Positions 52,909-61,914 are shown, counted from the stretch's first letter. The stretch is 64,000 nt of DNA from Nioella ostreopsis (GCF_004000255.1 NZ_RCIQ01000019.1:1-64000), one strand, 5' to 3'. Made by a program: numbers and translations. Notes: generated by a model from the letters alone, not told the origin.

Positions 52909-54120
52909 TCAGGCGGCCCTTTCGGGGGTCGCCTTTTTCTCATCCATTCGTAGCCACTGGGCTGCTGCCAGCCCGATCAGGCAGGCGGCCAGAAGGACGC
53001 TCAGCCAGGTCTCTGTGGCGCGGGCCGGGGTCATCACCGCGCCTGTCAGCCAGCTCAGACCGCCGCCCGCCGCCACCGTCAGCGCTCCGGTGATCCCGGC
53101 GATGCTGCCCGAAATCTCGGGCGCGACCGACATGGCGCCCGCATGGCTGTTGGGCATGGTCAGCCCGTTGCCGATACCCACGAACAGCGTCGCCACGAAG
53201 ACCACCGGCAGAGCGGGGCCGAGGGCGAGGGTCAGCGCCAGCCCCGCCGCAACGCCGGATGTCGCCACGATGCGGCCCGACAGCATCATGCGCGTCACCC
53301 CGGCCCGCTCTGACAGGCGCGCCGAGAGGAAACTGCCCATCAGGAAGCCAAGCGTGACGGAGCCCACGGCGAGGCCGACCATGGCGGGGCTGAGGCCGAA
53401 AACCTGACCGGCCACCAGCGGCGCGCCGGCAAGGAAGATGAAGAACGTGCCGGTGGAAAACATCATGGTCACGGCAAAGCCCCAGAATCGGGGCAGGCGG
53501 AGCAGGCGGCGGAAGGCCTCTGCCATGGCGCGGAACCCGCCGCCGTCGCGGGCGGCGGTTTCTCCCAGATCGTGCCAACAGATCGCCAGCAGAACCGCCC
53601 CCGCCAGCCCGTAGCCCAGAAAGATCGCGCGCCAGCCAAACACCGCCTCGATCACCCCGCCCACCATCGGCCCCAGCATCGGCGCGATGGCCATGGACAT
53701 GGACAGAAGTCCGATCCGCGCGGCAGCCGCTTCGCGGGCGTGGGTGTCGCGGGTGATGGCCAGCGTCATGGCGAAACAGGAGATGATCGCGCCCTGCATC
53801 AGCCGTGCGGCCAGGAACAGCGGAAAGCTCTCCGCCAGATAGCACAGGGCCGAGGCGAGCGTGAACACCGCCAGCGCCACCAAAACCACGGGGCGGCGCC
53901 CGAACCGATCCGACAAGGGGCCGGCGATGATCTGGATGAATGCGGTCAGGCCCAGATAGCCCGCCAGTGCCAGATTGGCGGTGGCATAGCTGACCTGCAT
54001 TTCCGCCGCGATCACGGGCAGCGAGGGCAGGATCATATTGAGCGTCAGCGGCGGCAGCGCCGTCAGACCGACCAGCGTCCAGAACCGCGGCGGGGTCCGG
54101 GTCGCGGTGGGAATGCTCAT
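52909..54120 (-). CDS. MFS drug-resistance transporter, Bcr/CflA-type
   Basis: 403 aa with twelve predicted membrane helices. Motif A between helices 2 and 3, GPLSDRFGRRPVVL, and motif C-like MSMAIAPMLGPMVGGVIEAV mark the 12-TM DHA1 (Bcr/CflA) exporters. It exports small toxic compounds in known members; its substrate is unknown. It lies 36 bp after an SDR gene on the same strand. The C-terminus overlaps the terminator of the converging GYD gene. Confidence 0.88.
   Translation of the reverse strand: MSIPTATRTPPRFWTLVGLTALPPLTLNMILPSLPVIAAEMQVSYATANLALAGYLGLTAFIQIIAGPLSDRFGRRPVVLVALAVFTLASALCYLAESFPLFLAARLMQGAIISCFAMTLAITRDTHAREAAAARIGLLSMSMAIAPMLGPMVGGVIEAVFGWRAIFLGYGLAGAVLLAICWHDLGETAARDGGGFRAMAEAFRRLLRLPRFWGFAVTMMFSTGTFFIFLAGAPLVAGQVFGLSPAMVGLAVGSVTLGFLMGSFLSARLSERAGVTRMMLSGRIVATSGVAAGLALTLALGPALPVVFVATLFVGIGNGLTMPNSHAGAMSVAPEISGSIAGITGALTVAAGGGLSWLTGAVMTPARATETWLSVLLAACLIGLAAAQWLRMDEKKATPERAA
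52911..52939 (+). terminator. Terminator of the GYD gene
   Basis: 9-bp stem AGGCGGCCC (52911-52919) with GGGTCGCCT (52926-52934), one G-U pair, followed by TTTT. It lies over the last codons of the converging MFS gene. Confidence 0.75.
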
Positions 54121-54156
54121 GCGCGCCCCCTTGGGAAGTGGGACGCGCTCGGCATG

Positions 54157-54825
54157 TCAGGCAGGGAAAAGCGGGGCGAGAAGGCGCGCGGCCTCGTCCC
54201 TCGGACTTGCCAGCGCATCCCGATCCTCACCGGGATAGAACCGCGCGCGCACGGCGGTCGGCATCGGGTTTGGCTTGAGCAGGGCCACGCGGGGCCCATG
54301 CTTGGCGCTTTCCGCCTGCCAGCGGCTGACCAGCGCCCGTTGCGCCGCCTTGGACATGGCATAGGCGCCGCTGTACATCGGGTCGCCCTCGTCATCGAAG
54401 AACACCGCCGTTGCGATGTCGGATGGCGTGATCAGCGGCTCGACCATGGCAATCAGCCGCGCGGTGGCGCGGATATTGGTGGCGATATTGGCGTCGAGAT
54501 CCTTTTCACGGATCTGGGCGGCAGGGGTCAGCGCGGTGGCATGGATCGCCGCATGGACCCAGATATCGGCCTTGCCCCACCGGTCATGGATCGAGCGGCA
54601 GAGATGGGCCATCGCGGCCTCGGTGGTGATATCCATGGGCGCAAGCGTGGTGCTGCCGCCCTTGGCCTGTATGCGGTCGTCAAGCTCTTCCAGCCCGCCG
54701 GTGGTGCGCGCCACGGCCACCACATGGGCCCCGCGCGCGGCAAGCCATTCTGCACAGACGGCCCCAAGGCCGCGCGAAGCGCCGGTGACAAGAGCGATCC
54801 GGCCATCGAGAGATTTCTGTTCCAT
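54157..54825 (-). CDS. Short-chain dehydrogenase/reductase
   Basis: 222 aa from ATG 54825. Cofactor motif TGASRGLG at about residues 15-22, then the Tyr-Lys pair in YSGAYAMSKAAQRALV. The NNAG motif is replaced (WVHAAIHATAL), and the Ser of the usual triad is not obvious (IATAVFFDDEGDP). The closest look is to the YciK-like SDRs. Substrate unknown. Probably in one unit with the MFS gene. Confidence 0.82.
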   Translation of the reverse strand: MEQKSLDGRIALVTGASRGLGAVCAEWLAARGAHVVAVARTTGGLEELDDRIQAKGGSTTLAPMDITTEAAMAHLCRSIHDRWGKADIWVHAAIHATALTPAAQIREKDLDANIATNIRATARLIAMVEPLITPSDIATAVFFDDEGDPMYSGAYAMSKAAQRALVSRWQAESAKHGPRVALLKPNPMPTAVRARFYPGEDRDALASPRDEAARLLAPLFPA

Positions 54826-54949
54826 GGCCCGCGTGATGGCGGGAAATCCGGGGCTTGGCAAGGGGGCGCGGCCCTTAGCTGCTTGACTTTGCACCGGGGG
54901 GCAGAGACAAACGGGCCAAAGGGGAACTTGCTTTCAAAAGGAGACGCGC

Positions 54950-55543
54950 ATGAGCCGCGAAATGACCCTGAGCCAGGCCGTGATCGGCACTGGAAGCACC
55001 GCCCGCAAGGCGATGCTGGTACTGGCCGGATCGGCCTTCATTGCAGTTGCTGCCCAGATTTCCGTACCGATGCTGCCGGTTCCGATGACCTTGCAGACGC
55101 TCGCCATCCTGATGGTGGGCTTCGTCTATGGCGCGCGCCTTGGGGCGCTGACGCTGGTGGCTTATCTGGCCGAAGGGGCCATGGGTCTGCCGGTCTTCGC
55201 TAATGGCATGAACGGGCTGGCCTTCGCGGGCCCGACCGCAGGCTTCCTGCTTGGCTTCGTCGCCATGGCCTGGGCCGCGGGTTTCGCGGCCGAGCGTGGC
55301 CTGGCGCGCGGCGTGGTTGGCACGGCGCTGTCGGCACTGCTGATCTCGGCGGCGCTTTACGTGCCGGGCGTGGCCTGGCCTGCCCTGATGGCTGGCGGTT
55401 TCGGGTTCGAGGCCGGTTGGGTCGCGCAGGATGCCGGGTTCTACTGGACCTGGTTTGTTGCCCCCTTCCTTCTGGGCGATGCCGTCAAGGCCGTGATCGC
55501 GGCCCTGCTGGTCGCGGGTGGCTGGAAGGCGCTGTCGCGCTGA
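54950..55543 (+). CDS. bioY: Biotin transporter BioY
   Basis: 197 aa, AAAGGAG before ATG 54950. Six membrane helices with AAQISVPMLPVPMTLQTLAI (BioY signature), GPTAGFLLGFV and WTWFVAPFLLGDAVKAVIAA. It is the substrate-binding part of the ECF biotin importer; no bioM/bioN is visible here, so it may act alone or use a shared module. Divergent from the SDR gene. Confidence 0.95.
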   Translation: MSREMTLSQAVIGTGSTARKAMLVLAGSAFIAVAAQISVPMLPVPMTLQTLAILMVGFVYGARLGALTLVAYLAEGAMGLPVFANGMNGLAFAGPTAGFLLGFVAMAWAAGFAAERGLARGVVGTALSALLISAALYVPGVAWPALMAGGFGFEAGWVAQDAGFYWTWFVAPFLLGDAVKAVIAALLVAGGWKALSR

Positions 55544-55568
55544 GACGTCATCGGATTGCATGATTGGA

Positions 55569-55594
55569 AACGCCGTCCCTGGGGGCGGCGTTTT
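55569..55594 (+). terminator. Intrinsic terminator of bioY
   Basis: Stem AACGCCG (55569-55575) with CGGCGTT (55586-55592), with extra CCC/GGG pairing inside, followed by a T-rich stretch. Confidence 0.75.
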
Positions 55595-55596
55595 CG

Positions 55597-55678
55597 TTTC
55601 GCCGCCTGCCGGCGTCGACCGGGGAGCGCCCCTCCTCGGGCCCCTTCGGGGCCGTCGTCGGGCCGCGTTGCCACGGGA
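55597..55678. repeat. Dispersed intergenic repeat, copy C (inverted)
   Basis: Reverse complement of the second block of copies A and B (31064-31142 and 42395-42473), with a few mismatches and the same central hairpin. The cttcttcttgg block is missing. It makes up most of the 335-bp gap between bioY and the DUF1284 gene. Confidence 0.82.
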
Positions 55679-55795
55679 TATTTGTGAGGTCTGTGGTAAC
55701 GAACTGGCGGAGTGATGGCTGAGAGGGCGTTGCCTGTTCGCTGAGAGGTCCTGTTGCCGGGATATGCCCTGCAACAGAACCATTGCGAGGCTGTT

Positions 55796-55870
55796 GCGAG
55801 TCGCGCCCGCGTCAAGGGCAAGCGGCCTGCGGCCGTCGCTGGCGCGACCCTTGACCCGGCCCCGACTCGC
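55796..55870. repeat. Long imperfect hairpin element
   Basis: Outer arms GCGAGTCG (55796-55803) and CGACTCGC (55863-55870), inner arms GTCAAGGG (55811-55818) and CCCTTGAC (55848-55855), apex with GGCCTGCGGCC. It immediately follows (minus-strand sense) the DUF1284 stop codon, so it may end the purF unit or be a mobile intergenic palindrome. Confidence 0.7.
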
Positions 55871-55878
55871 GCGGGGGG

Positions 55879-56301
55879 CTATGCGTTGGCGTCGTGGAGA
55901 TTCTGGAGCGCGGTTTCGCAGAGGCCCAGATCGAGCCATTGGCAGCCCGCGCAGAGCGTGGACAGGCTGCCGGGCGGGACATTGTCGAGGATGCGTTGCT
56001 GCGCCTGCCCCCAGGTAAGCCGCTCGCGCGGTTTGAGCTTCAGGGCCGCCGCATGGGCGCGGTCGAGCGTCGCGATCGCGGCTTGGTTGGTGCAGAGCCG
56101 CCCGCGCCGCTTGGGGCAGGGGATGCAGATATCGTCCGTGTGGCCAGTGGTCTCGATCACCACCTGATCGCCGCCGGGCGCGCGCAGGCGGTCCACCACG
56201 ATGGCGGTCATATTGGCGGTGAACGCGTCCGAATAGCCCTTGCCCTGATAGCCAAGCGCACAAAGAAAGTGATGCGGGCGGAAACGGAGCGTGTCAGGCA
56301 T
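55879..56301 (-). CDS. DUF1284 Cys-rich protein
   Basis: 140 aa: RFRPHHFLCALGYQGKGYSD and GHTDDICIPCPKRRGRLC, then LTWGQAQQRILDNVPPGSLS and LCAGCQWLDLGLC. Conserved Cys/His point to a metal or Fe-S site (DUF1284). Its ATG overlaps the last 8 bases of purF, so it is translated after purF. Function unknown. Confidence 0.85.
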   Translation of the reverse strand: MPDTLRFRPHHFLCALGYQGKGYSDAFTANMTAIVVDRLRAPGGDQVVIETTGHTDDICIPCPKRRGRLCTNQAAIATLDRAHAAALKLKPRERLTWGQAQQRILDNVPPGSLSTLCAGCQWLDLGLCETALQNLHDANA

Positions 56302-57769
56302 CTTCCTTGAGGGCGAGCTTGCCCGCGTTCACCACATCGGTCGGCTTGACCGGGTAGTCACCAGAGAAGCAGGCGTCACAATATTGCGGGCAGGCCGTGT
56401 TGCGGCCCTCGGCCTCGCCAACAGCGCGGTAGAGCCCGTCAAGCGAGATGAAGCGCAGGCTGTCCACTTGCAGATGCTGACGCATTTCATCTTCGCTCAT
56501 CGTGGCGGCCAGCAGTTTTTCGCGCTGTGGGGTGTCGACGCCGTAGAAGCAGGGCCAGGCCGTGGGGGGCGAGGCGATACGGAAATGGACCTCTTTCGCG
56601 CCGGCATCGAGGATCATTTCCTTGATCTTGCGGCTTGTGGTGCCGCGCACCACGCTGTCATCGACCAGGATCACCCGTTTGCCCTGAATAAGCGCCCGGT
56701 TGACGTTCAGCTTCAGCCGGACGCCCATGTTGCGGATGCTTTCCGTGGGCTCGATAAAGGTTCGGCCCATATACTGGTTGCGGATGATGCCCATGGCGTA
56801 GGGGATGCCCGATTCCAGCGAAAAGCCGATGGCCGCGGGCGTGCCGCTGTCGGGCACCGGGCAGACCAGATCGGCCTCGACCGGGGCCTCCTTGGCCAGT
56901 TCGCGGCCGATGGCCTCGCGGGTTTCATAGACGGAGCGGCCACCGAGGATGCTGTCGGGGCGCGAGAAATAGACATGCTCAAAAATGCAGAAGCGTGGTT
57001 TGCGCAGTTCGAAGGGCATATAGCTTTCGATGCCTTCTGCGGTGATCACCACCATTTCGCCGGGCTTGATCTCGCGCACGAATTCCGCGCCGATGATGTC
57101 GAGCGCGCAGGTCTCGGAGCTCAGCGCCCATCCGTCGCCCACCTTGCCCAGAACCAGAGGCCGCACGCCGAGCGGGTCACGCACACCGATCAGCTTGGTG
57201 CGGGTCATGGCAACGACCGAGAACGCGCCTTCGACGCGGCGCAGCGCATCCTTCATCCGTTCGGGAATGTTCTTTTGATAGCTGCGCGCCATCAGGTGGA
57301 TGATGCATTCGCTGTCAGACGAGCTTTGGAAGATCGAGCCACGGCCAATCAGTTCGCGGCGCAATTCCTCGGCATTGACGATATTGCCGTTATGGGCAAT
57401 CGCGGCGCCGCCCATGGCGAACTCGCCAAAGAAGGGCTGCACGTCGCGGATCGCGGTGTTGCCCTTCGATCCGGCGGTGGAATAGCGCACATGGCCGATG
57501 GCGAGCGGGCCGGGGACGGTTTTCATCACCTCCTCGGAGGTGAAGTTGTCGCGCACATAGCCAAAGCGGCGGGCGGAGTTGAACCCCTGTTCGGGGTCAT
57601 GGGCGACGATGCCGCCTGCCTCTTGCCCCCGATGTTGCAGGGCATGCAGCCCGAGGGCGACAAAGGTGGAAGCGTCGGCAACGCCTATGACGCCGAAGAC
57701 ACCGCACTCCTCCTTGAGCTTGTCGTCATCAAACGGGTGGCTCAGGAAGGGCTTGTCGAGGTCACGCAT
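56294..57769 (-). CDS. purF: Amidophosphoribosyltransferase
   Basis: 491 aa from ATG 57769. Catalytic Cys22 (KEECGVFG) follows a 21-residue propeptide that is removed. Glutaminase domain HVRYSTAGSKGNTAIRDVQP, and PRPP motif VILVDDSVVRGTTSRKIKEM. It makes phosphoribosylamine, the first step of purine synthesis. Cys in the C-terminal part (YCDACFSGDYP) may hold an Fe-S cluster as in the B. subtilis-type enzyme. The DUF1284 gene follows in overlap. Confidence 0.96.
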   Translation of the reverse strand: MRDLDKPFLSHPFDDDKLKEECGVFGVIGVADASTFVALGLHALQHRGQEAGGIVAHDPEQGFNSARRFGYVRDNFTSEEVMKTVPGPLAIGHVRYSTAGSKGNTAIRDVQPFFGEFAMGGAAIAHNGNIVNAEELRRELIGRGSIFQSSSDSECIIHLMARSYQKNIPERMKDALRRVEGAFSVVAMTRTKLIGVRDPLGVRPLVLGKVGDGWALSSETCALDIIGAEFVREIKPGEMVVITAEGIESYMPFELRKPRFCIFEHVYFSRPDSILGGRSVYETREAIGRELAKEAPVEADLVCPVPDSGTPAAIGFSLESGIPYAMGIIRNQYMGRTFIEPTESIRNMGVRLKLNVNRALIQGKRVILVDDSVVRGTTSRKIKEMILDAGAKEVHFRIASPPTAWPCFYGVDTPQREKLLAATMSEDEMRQHLQVDSLRFISLDGLYRAVGEAEGRNTACPQYCDACFSGDYPVKPTDVVNAGKLALKEDA

Positions 57770-57888
57770 GGGGGATGGCTCCGCGTCCGGTCGATTCCGC
57801 GTCCGTATATCCCCCCAGTCAGGCAAAGTCACCTGTGACAGATATGTGAATGTGCGATTTCCGGCATGTGTTCCCTGCGACCGTCGGG

Positions 57889-58080
57889 TCAGAAGAGCGC
57901 CGGGACGATCAGCAGGGCAGCGAGGCCGCAGACAGCCAGAACCGGCACCAGCGACATGGTCTTGCGACTGCTCTGACGCGCCAGGCTGGCGGCCTGCTGG
58001 CTGCGCATATGGCGGCCACGAGCCATGTAGTAGGCGGTGTCGATGGATCCATCGGGGCGGGTTTTGATCGTGTCGGTCAT
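57889..58080 (-). CDS. 63-aa small membrane protein
   Basis: ATG 58080 has a strong ribosome site (AAAGGAG). MTDTIKTRPDGSIDTAYYMA, a basic middle (RGRHMRSQQAASLARQSSRK) and one C-terminal helix (MSLVPVLAVCGLAALLIVPA). Tail-anchored topology, basic side probably cytoplasmic. Family not identified. Upstream of purF on the same strand. Confidence 0.75.
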   Translation of the reverse strand: MTDTIKTRPDGSIDTAYYMARGRHMRSQQAASLARQSSRKTMSLVPVLAVCGLAALLIVPALF

Positions 58081-58235
58081 GGCGTGTCTCCTTTGCATCT
58101 GATGACACCACTGTGCCAGTTGCCCGGCCCCCGCGCTTGAAGACGGTCTTTAGAAGGTCTTGGGATTTGCCCGATTTGTCTTGAGAGGCGGCTGTTTTCC
58201 TTGAGAGATCGCGCAATAGCGCGCAATCATGGGTC

Positions 58236-59423
58236 ATGATCTATCAATTCGCAGATTGCCAGCTGGATGCCCGTGCCCATGTTCTCATGCGGGACGGGCA
58301 GGAGGTGCATTGCGAGCCGCAGGTTTTCGACCTGCTGGTCCTGCTTGCCGCCCGCGCGCCCGAGCTTGTCAGCTATGACGACATGATCAGGGACATCTGG
58401 AACGGGCGCATCGTCTCTGACTCCACCCTTGCGGCACGGGTTGCGGCGGCGAGGGCGGCGGTCGGGGATGATGGCAAACGGCAGGCGGTGATCCGCACGG
58501 TGCCGCGCCGGGGGATTCAGCTTGCCGTTCCGGTAACGATCGGGACCAATGAGGCAAGACACGCGGCACCGGCAGGACCGGCGGTCCGGCAGGTCATCCG
58601 CTACACCAGTTCGCGCGATGGGACGGGTATCGCATGGGCCGAGATGGGGGCGGGGCCGCCCTTGCTGCGGGCCGGGCATTGGCTGAGCCACCTGGAGCAC
58701 GATCTTCACAGCCCGGTCTGGCGCCCGCTGCTGGACCGGCAGTCCGCCCGGCGGCGGCTGGTGCGCTATGATCCGCGCGGCACGGGGCTGTCGGATCGGG
58801 ATGTCGATTTCTCTCGCGTGAGTGTCGAGGAACTGGCCGATGACCTGGAGGCCGTGGCCGATGCGGCAGGGCTTGACCAGTTCCCGATCTACGCGATCTC
58901 GCAAAGCGTGCCCGTGGCGGTGACCTTCGCGGCGCGTCACCCCGACCGGGTCAGCCGCATGATCCTGAACAACGGGTTGGTGCAGGGGTCCACCGCGCGG
59001 GGCGAGCCCGAGAAAACCGAGACCATGGTGGCCATGATCCGCTCTGGCTGGGGGGTTCCGGACAGCCCCTTCATGCGGGCGGTCGCGACCGTCTTTGCGC
59101 CGCGATCCACCCCGGAAGAGCTGGAAAGCCTCGTCCATACTCAGACCGTGTCCTCAACCCCCGAAGTTGCCGCCGAGATCCGGCGCGTCGTGGGCGAGAT
59201 TGATGTCCTGGACAAGCTGGACAGGATCACCTGTCCGGTGCTGATCATGCATTGTTCGGGCGATGCCGTGCAGTCCCCCGACCAGTCCAAGCTTATGGCA
59301 CGGCGGCTGAAGGATGCCGAATTTCAGTCCTGGGACTCGACCAATCATATGGTCGTGCCGAGCGATCCGATATGGGACGCGGCCGTAACCGAGTTCGACC
59401 GCTTCCTGTCAGAAGGCGAATAG
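58236..59423 (+). CDS. Winged-helix DNA-binding domain fused to alpha/beta hydrolase
   Basis: 395 aa. N-terminal OmpR/CadC-type winged helix (residues ~1-100: RDGQEVHCEPQVFDLLVLLA, VSDSTLAARVAAARAAVGDD, IRTVPRRGIQL) joined to an alpha/beta hydrolase (from ~120: VRYDPRGTGLSDRDVDFSRV, YAISQSVPVAVTFAARHPDR, MHCSGDAVQSPDQSKLM, TNHMVV). The nucleophile elbow, usually GxSxG, reads AISQS: the Ser is kept, but both Gly are Ala and Ser. The Asp and His partners are present. The hydrolase may bind a ligand to control DNA binding, or be an enzyme that senses its own substrate. Cytoplasmic; no membrane helix between the parts. Confidence 0.85.
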   Translation: MIYQFADCQLDARAHVLMRDGQEVHCEPQVFDLLVLLAARAPELVSYDDMIRDIWNGRIVSDSTLAARVAAARAAVGDDGKRQAVIRTVPRRGIQLAVPVTIGTNEARHAAPAGPAVRQVIRYTSSRDGTGIAWAEMGAGPPLLRAGHWLSHLEHDLHSPVWRPLLDRQSARRRLVRYDPRGTGLSDRDVDFSRVSVEELADDLEAVADAAGLDQFPIYAISQSVPVAVTFAARHPDRVSRMILNNGLVQGSTARGEPEKTETMVAMIRSGWGVPDSPFMRAVATVFAPRSTPEELESLVHTQTVSSTPEVAAEIRRVVGEIDVLDKLDRITCPVLIMHCSGDAVQSPDQSKLMARRLKDAEFQSWDSTNHMVVPSDPIWDAAVTEFDRFLSEGE

Positions 59424-59430
59424 GCCCGGC

Positions 59431-59997
59431 TCAGTTGCCGGTCGCCGGACCGCAGCTGTTCACCAGTTCCTCATAGCGGCTGACGATCCAGCCGGGCGCG
59501 TCCGAGGGGATCTGTTCTTCGACACGGGTCTGCATCGACTGGAAGATCTCGGCAGACCGGCTGTCGGAAATGACGGCAATCGGCTCGTTCCCGACGATCC
59601 GGTCATAGGCGATCAGCGCCACGACAACCAGCAGCACCCCGCGCAGCACCCCGAAGAGGAAGCCGAGCCCCGCATCGAGCCCGCCGATGGCCGACCGCTG
59701 CACGGCGCTGGAAAAGAACGGGGTGAACAGGGAAATGACCACAAGCGCGATGGCGAAGACGGCGGCGAAGGCCGCGATGACCGCCAGTTCGCAGGAGCCA
59801 TTGAGGAAATCGCCCAGATAGGGGATCTCGAACATCAGCTCCTTGGCGCGGGGGGCAAAGAGAAAAGCCACGATGGCCGCAACGATCCAGCCCGCGATCG
59901 ACAGCGCCTCGCGCACGAAACCACGGGAATAGGCGAGAATGGCGGAGATCACGATCACACCGGCCACGACCCCGTCAAAAATGGTAAAACCGTCCAT
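59431..59997 (-). CDS. cvpA: CvpA family membrane protein
   Basis: 188 aa, GGGAGA before ATG 59997. Four membrane helices: GVVAGVIVISAILAYSRGFV, IAGWIVAAIVAFLFAP, IAAFAAVFAIALVVISLFTP and GLDAGLGFLFGVLRGVLLVV. Conserved family positions are kept. CvpA is tied to colicin V production and envelope stress in other bacteria. It lies directly downstream of radA on the same strand and converges with the wHTH-hydrolase gene. Confidence 0.9.
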   Translation of the reverse strand: MDGFTIFDGVVAGVIVISAILAYSRGFVREALSIAGWIVAAIVAFLFAPRAKELMFEIPYLGDFLNGSCELAVIAAFAAVFAIALVVISLFTPFFSSAVQRSAIGGLDAGLGFLFGVLRGVLLVVVALIAYDRIVGNEPIAVISDSRSAEIFQSMQTRVEEQIPSDAPGWIVSRYEELVNSCGPATGN

Positions 59998-60030
59998 TAT
60001 CTTTCTCGTCTCCCTCGTGGCTTGGGCTGG

Positions 60031-61398
60031 TCAGCCTGCGCCGAAAATATCACCAGTAAACCGGGCCAGGTCCGGCATCAGTTTCAAATCCATATCAGCC
60101 CCGTCGGTGATTTTGCATCCCTCAGGTGCGATTGCGGAGGAAAAACCAAGTTTCCGGGCTTCTTTCAACCTGTTTTCGGCCTGAGAGACCGGGCGTAACG
60201 CACCGGAAAGGCTCAATTCACCGAAAACGACGCATGTGGCGGGCAGGGCCTCGTCCTCTCGCGCCGATAAAAGCGCCGCCGCAACGGCCAGATCGGCGGC
60301 GGGTTCCGAGATGCGCATGCCGCCCGCGATGTTGAGGTAAACGTCGAGCCCCTGGAAGCTGATGCCGACGCGGGCCTCCAGCACGGCGAGGATCATGGAC
60401 AGCCGACCGCCATCCCAGCCCACGACCGCGCGGCGGGGTTGGGACAGGGACGAGGGCGCGACGAGGGCCTGCACCTCGACCAGCACCGGCCGCGTGCCTT
60501 CTATGCCTGCAAACACCACCGATCCCGGCGCGCGTTCGTTGCGGTCGGACAGGAACAGGGCCGATGGGTTGGGCACCTCGGCCAGCCCGCCGCCGGTCAT
60601 CTCGAACACGCCAATCTCGTCTGCCGGGCCGAAGCGGTTCTTGACGCTGCGCAGGATGCGGAACTGGTGGCCGCGCTCGCCCTCGAAATAGAGCACCGTG
60701 TCGACCATGTGTTCGACCACGCGGGGGCCCGCGATCTGGCCTTCCTTGGTCACATGGCCCACCAGCATGACCGAAACGCCCTTCCTTTTGGCAAAGCTCA
60801 CCAATTCATGCGCGGCGGCGCGGACCTGGCTGACGGACCCCGGCGCGCTGTCCACGGTATCCAGCCACATGGTCTGGATGGAATCGATCACCACCAGATC
60901 GGGCAGTTCGGCGTCGAGCGTCGTCAGGATGTCTCGCAGGTTGGTTTCTGCGGCGAGCTTGACCGGGCTGTCGCCAAGCCCGAGCCGCTGCGCGCGCATC
61001 CGCACCTGTGCTGTGGCTTCCTCGCCCGAAACATAGATGACCTTGAGACCGGTGCGCGCGAAACTGGCCGCCGCTTGCAGCAGAAGCGTGGATTTCCCGA
61101 TGCCGGGGTCACCGCCCACAAGCGTCGCGCTGGCCGCAACCAGCCCGCCGCCAAGCACCCGGTCGAACTCCGCAATCCCCGATCCGTCGCGTTCGGGCGG
61201 GTTTTCTTCCGTGGCAAGGTCGGTCAATGCCATGCCCTTGCCCTTCATCCCGCCAAGCGCCTTGGCGCCAGGGCCCATGGAGAGCGGCGTTTCCTCCTGG
61301 ATGCAGTTCCACTCGCCACAGGCATCGCAGCGGCCCGCCCATTTCTTGTGGGTGGCGCCGCAGGCGGAACAGACGAACAGGGTGACGGGTTTTGCCAT
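60031..61398 (-). CDS. radA: DNA repair protein RadA
   Basis: 455 aa. Zn ribbon with Cys10, Cys13, Cys24 and Cys27, Walker A GDPGIGKST (residues 96-104), KNRFG motif (SVKNRFGPADEIG) and a Lon-like C-terminal domain (GLDVYLNIAGGMRISEPAAD). It is a RecA-like helicase that branch-migrates recombination intermediates. Next to the pqiA-like and cvpA genes on the same strand. Confidence 0.96.
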   Translation of the reverse strand: MAKPVTLFVCSACGATHKKWAGRCDACGEWNCIQEETPLSMGPGAKALGGMKGKGMALTDLATEENPPERDGSGIAEFDRVLGGGLVAASATLVGGDPGIGKSTLLLQAAASFARTGLKVIYVSGEEATAQVRMRAQRLGLGDSPVKLAAETNLRDILTTLDAELPDLVVIDSIQTMWLDTVDSAPGSVSQVRAAAHELVSFAKRKGVSVMLVGHVTKEGQIAGPRVVEHMVDTVLYFEGERGHQFRILRSVKNRFGPADEIGVFEMTGGGLAEVPNPSALFLSDRNERAPGSVVFAGIEGTRPVLVEVQALVAPSSLSQPRRAVVGWDGGRLSMILAVLEARVGISFQGLDVYLNIAGGMRISEPAADLAVAAALLSAREDEALPATCVVFGELSLSGALRPVSQAENRLKEARKLGFSSAIAPEGCKITDGADMDLKLMPDLARFTGDIFGAG

Positions 61399-61407
61399 GC
61401 GGATGGC

Positions 61408-61866
61408 TTAGCCCAAGGCCCCGCGCTTGGCCAGTGCCGAGGTGGCCAGGCTGATCCCGAAACTGGCCAGCACGCAGGCCGTGAAGAGCCAAAGCCCCCA
61501 GGCGGTTTCCACCCGGCCCACGCCGACGCCCCTGGCGATCGTGATGTAGATGGCGATCAGGAACACATCCGCCATGGCCAGCTTGCCAAGCGCCGTCAGC
61601 GGGGCCAGCAGGCGGGTATTGGTCATTCGGAAATGGATCAGCGCCAGCCCGGCGGTCTTCAGAATGGGCGCGACAATGGCGAACAGGGCGACGACCAGCG
61701 CCAGCAGCACGTCCTCCTCCCACAAAGCCATGACGCCTGACAGGACCGAGATCTCGCTCAGCCCGAAGAGCGGCAAAAGCCCCGCCCGCATCAGCGGCGC
61801 GACCCAGGCCAGCGGGAACAGAACCAGCAGGGATAGGTTCAGTGCGGTCAGGAGTATCCGTGTCAT
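61408..61866 (-). CDS. Paraquat-inducible protein A-like membrane protein
   Basis: 152 aa from ATG 61866 (a start 16 codons upstream is possible). Four helices and the PqiA hallmark SEISVLSGVMALWEEDVLLA and KTAGLALIHFRM then LAMADVFLIAIYITIARG. A single PqiA domain, half the length of E. coli PqiA (two domains), as in many alphaproteobacteria. Role in envelope lipid handling is known for the family. It ends 10 bp before radA. Confidence 0.85.
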   Translation of the reverse strand: MTRILLTALNLSLLVLFPLAWVAPLMRAGLLPLFGLSEISVLSGVMALWEEDVLLALVVALFAIVAPILKTAGLALIHFRMTNTRLLAPLTALGKLAMADVFLIAIYITIARGVGVGRVETAWGLWLFTACVLASFGISLATSALAKRGALG

Positions 61867-61914
61867 TACGGGCAGATGGGGCAGGGGGCGAGGGGGTGCA
61901 AGCTCATGACACAA

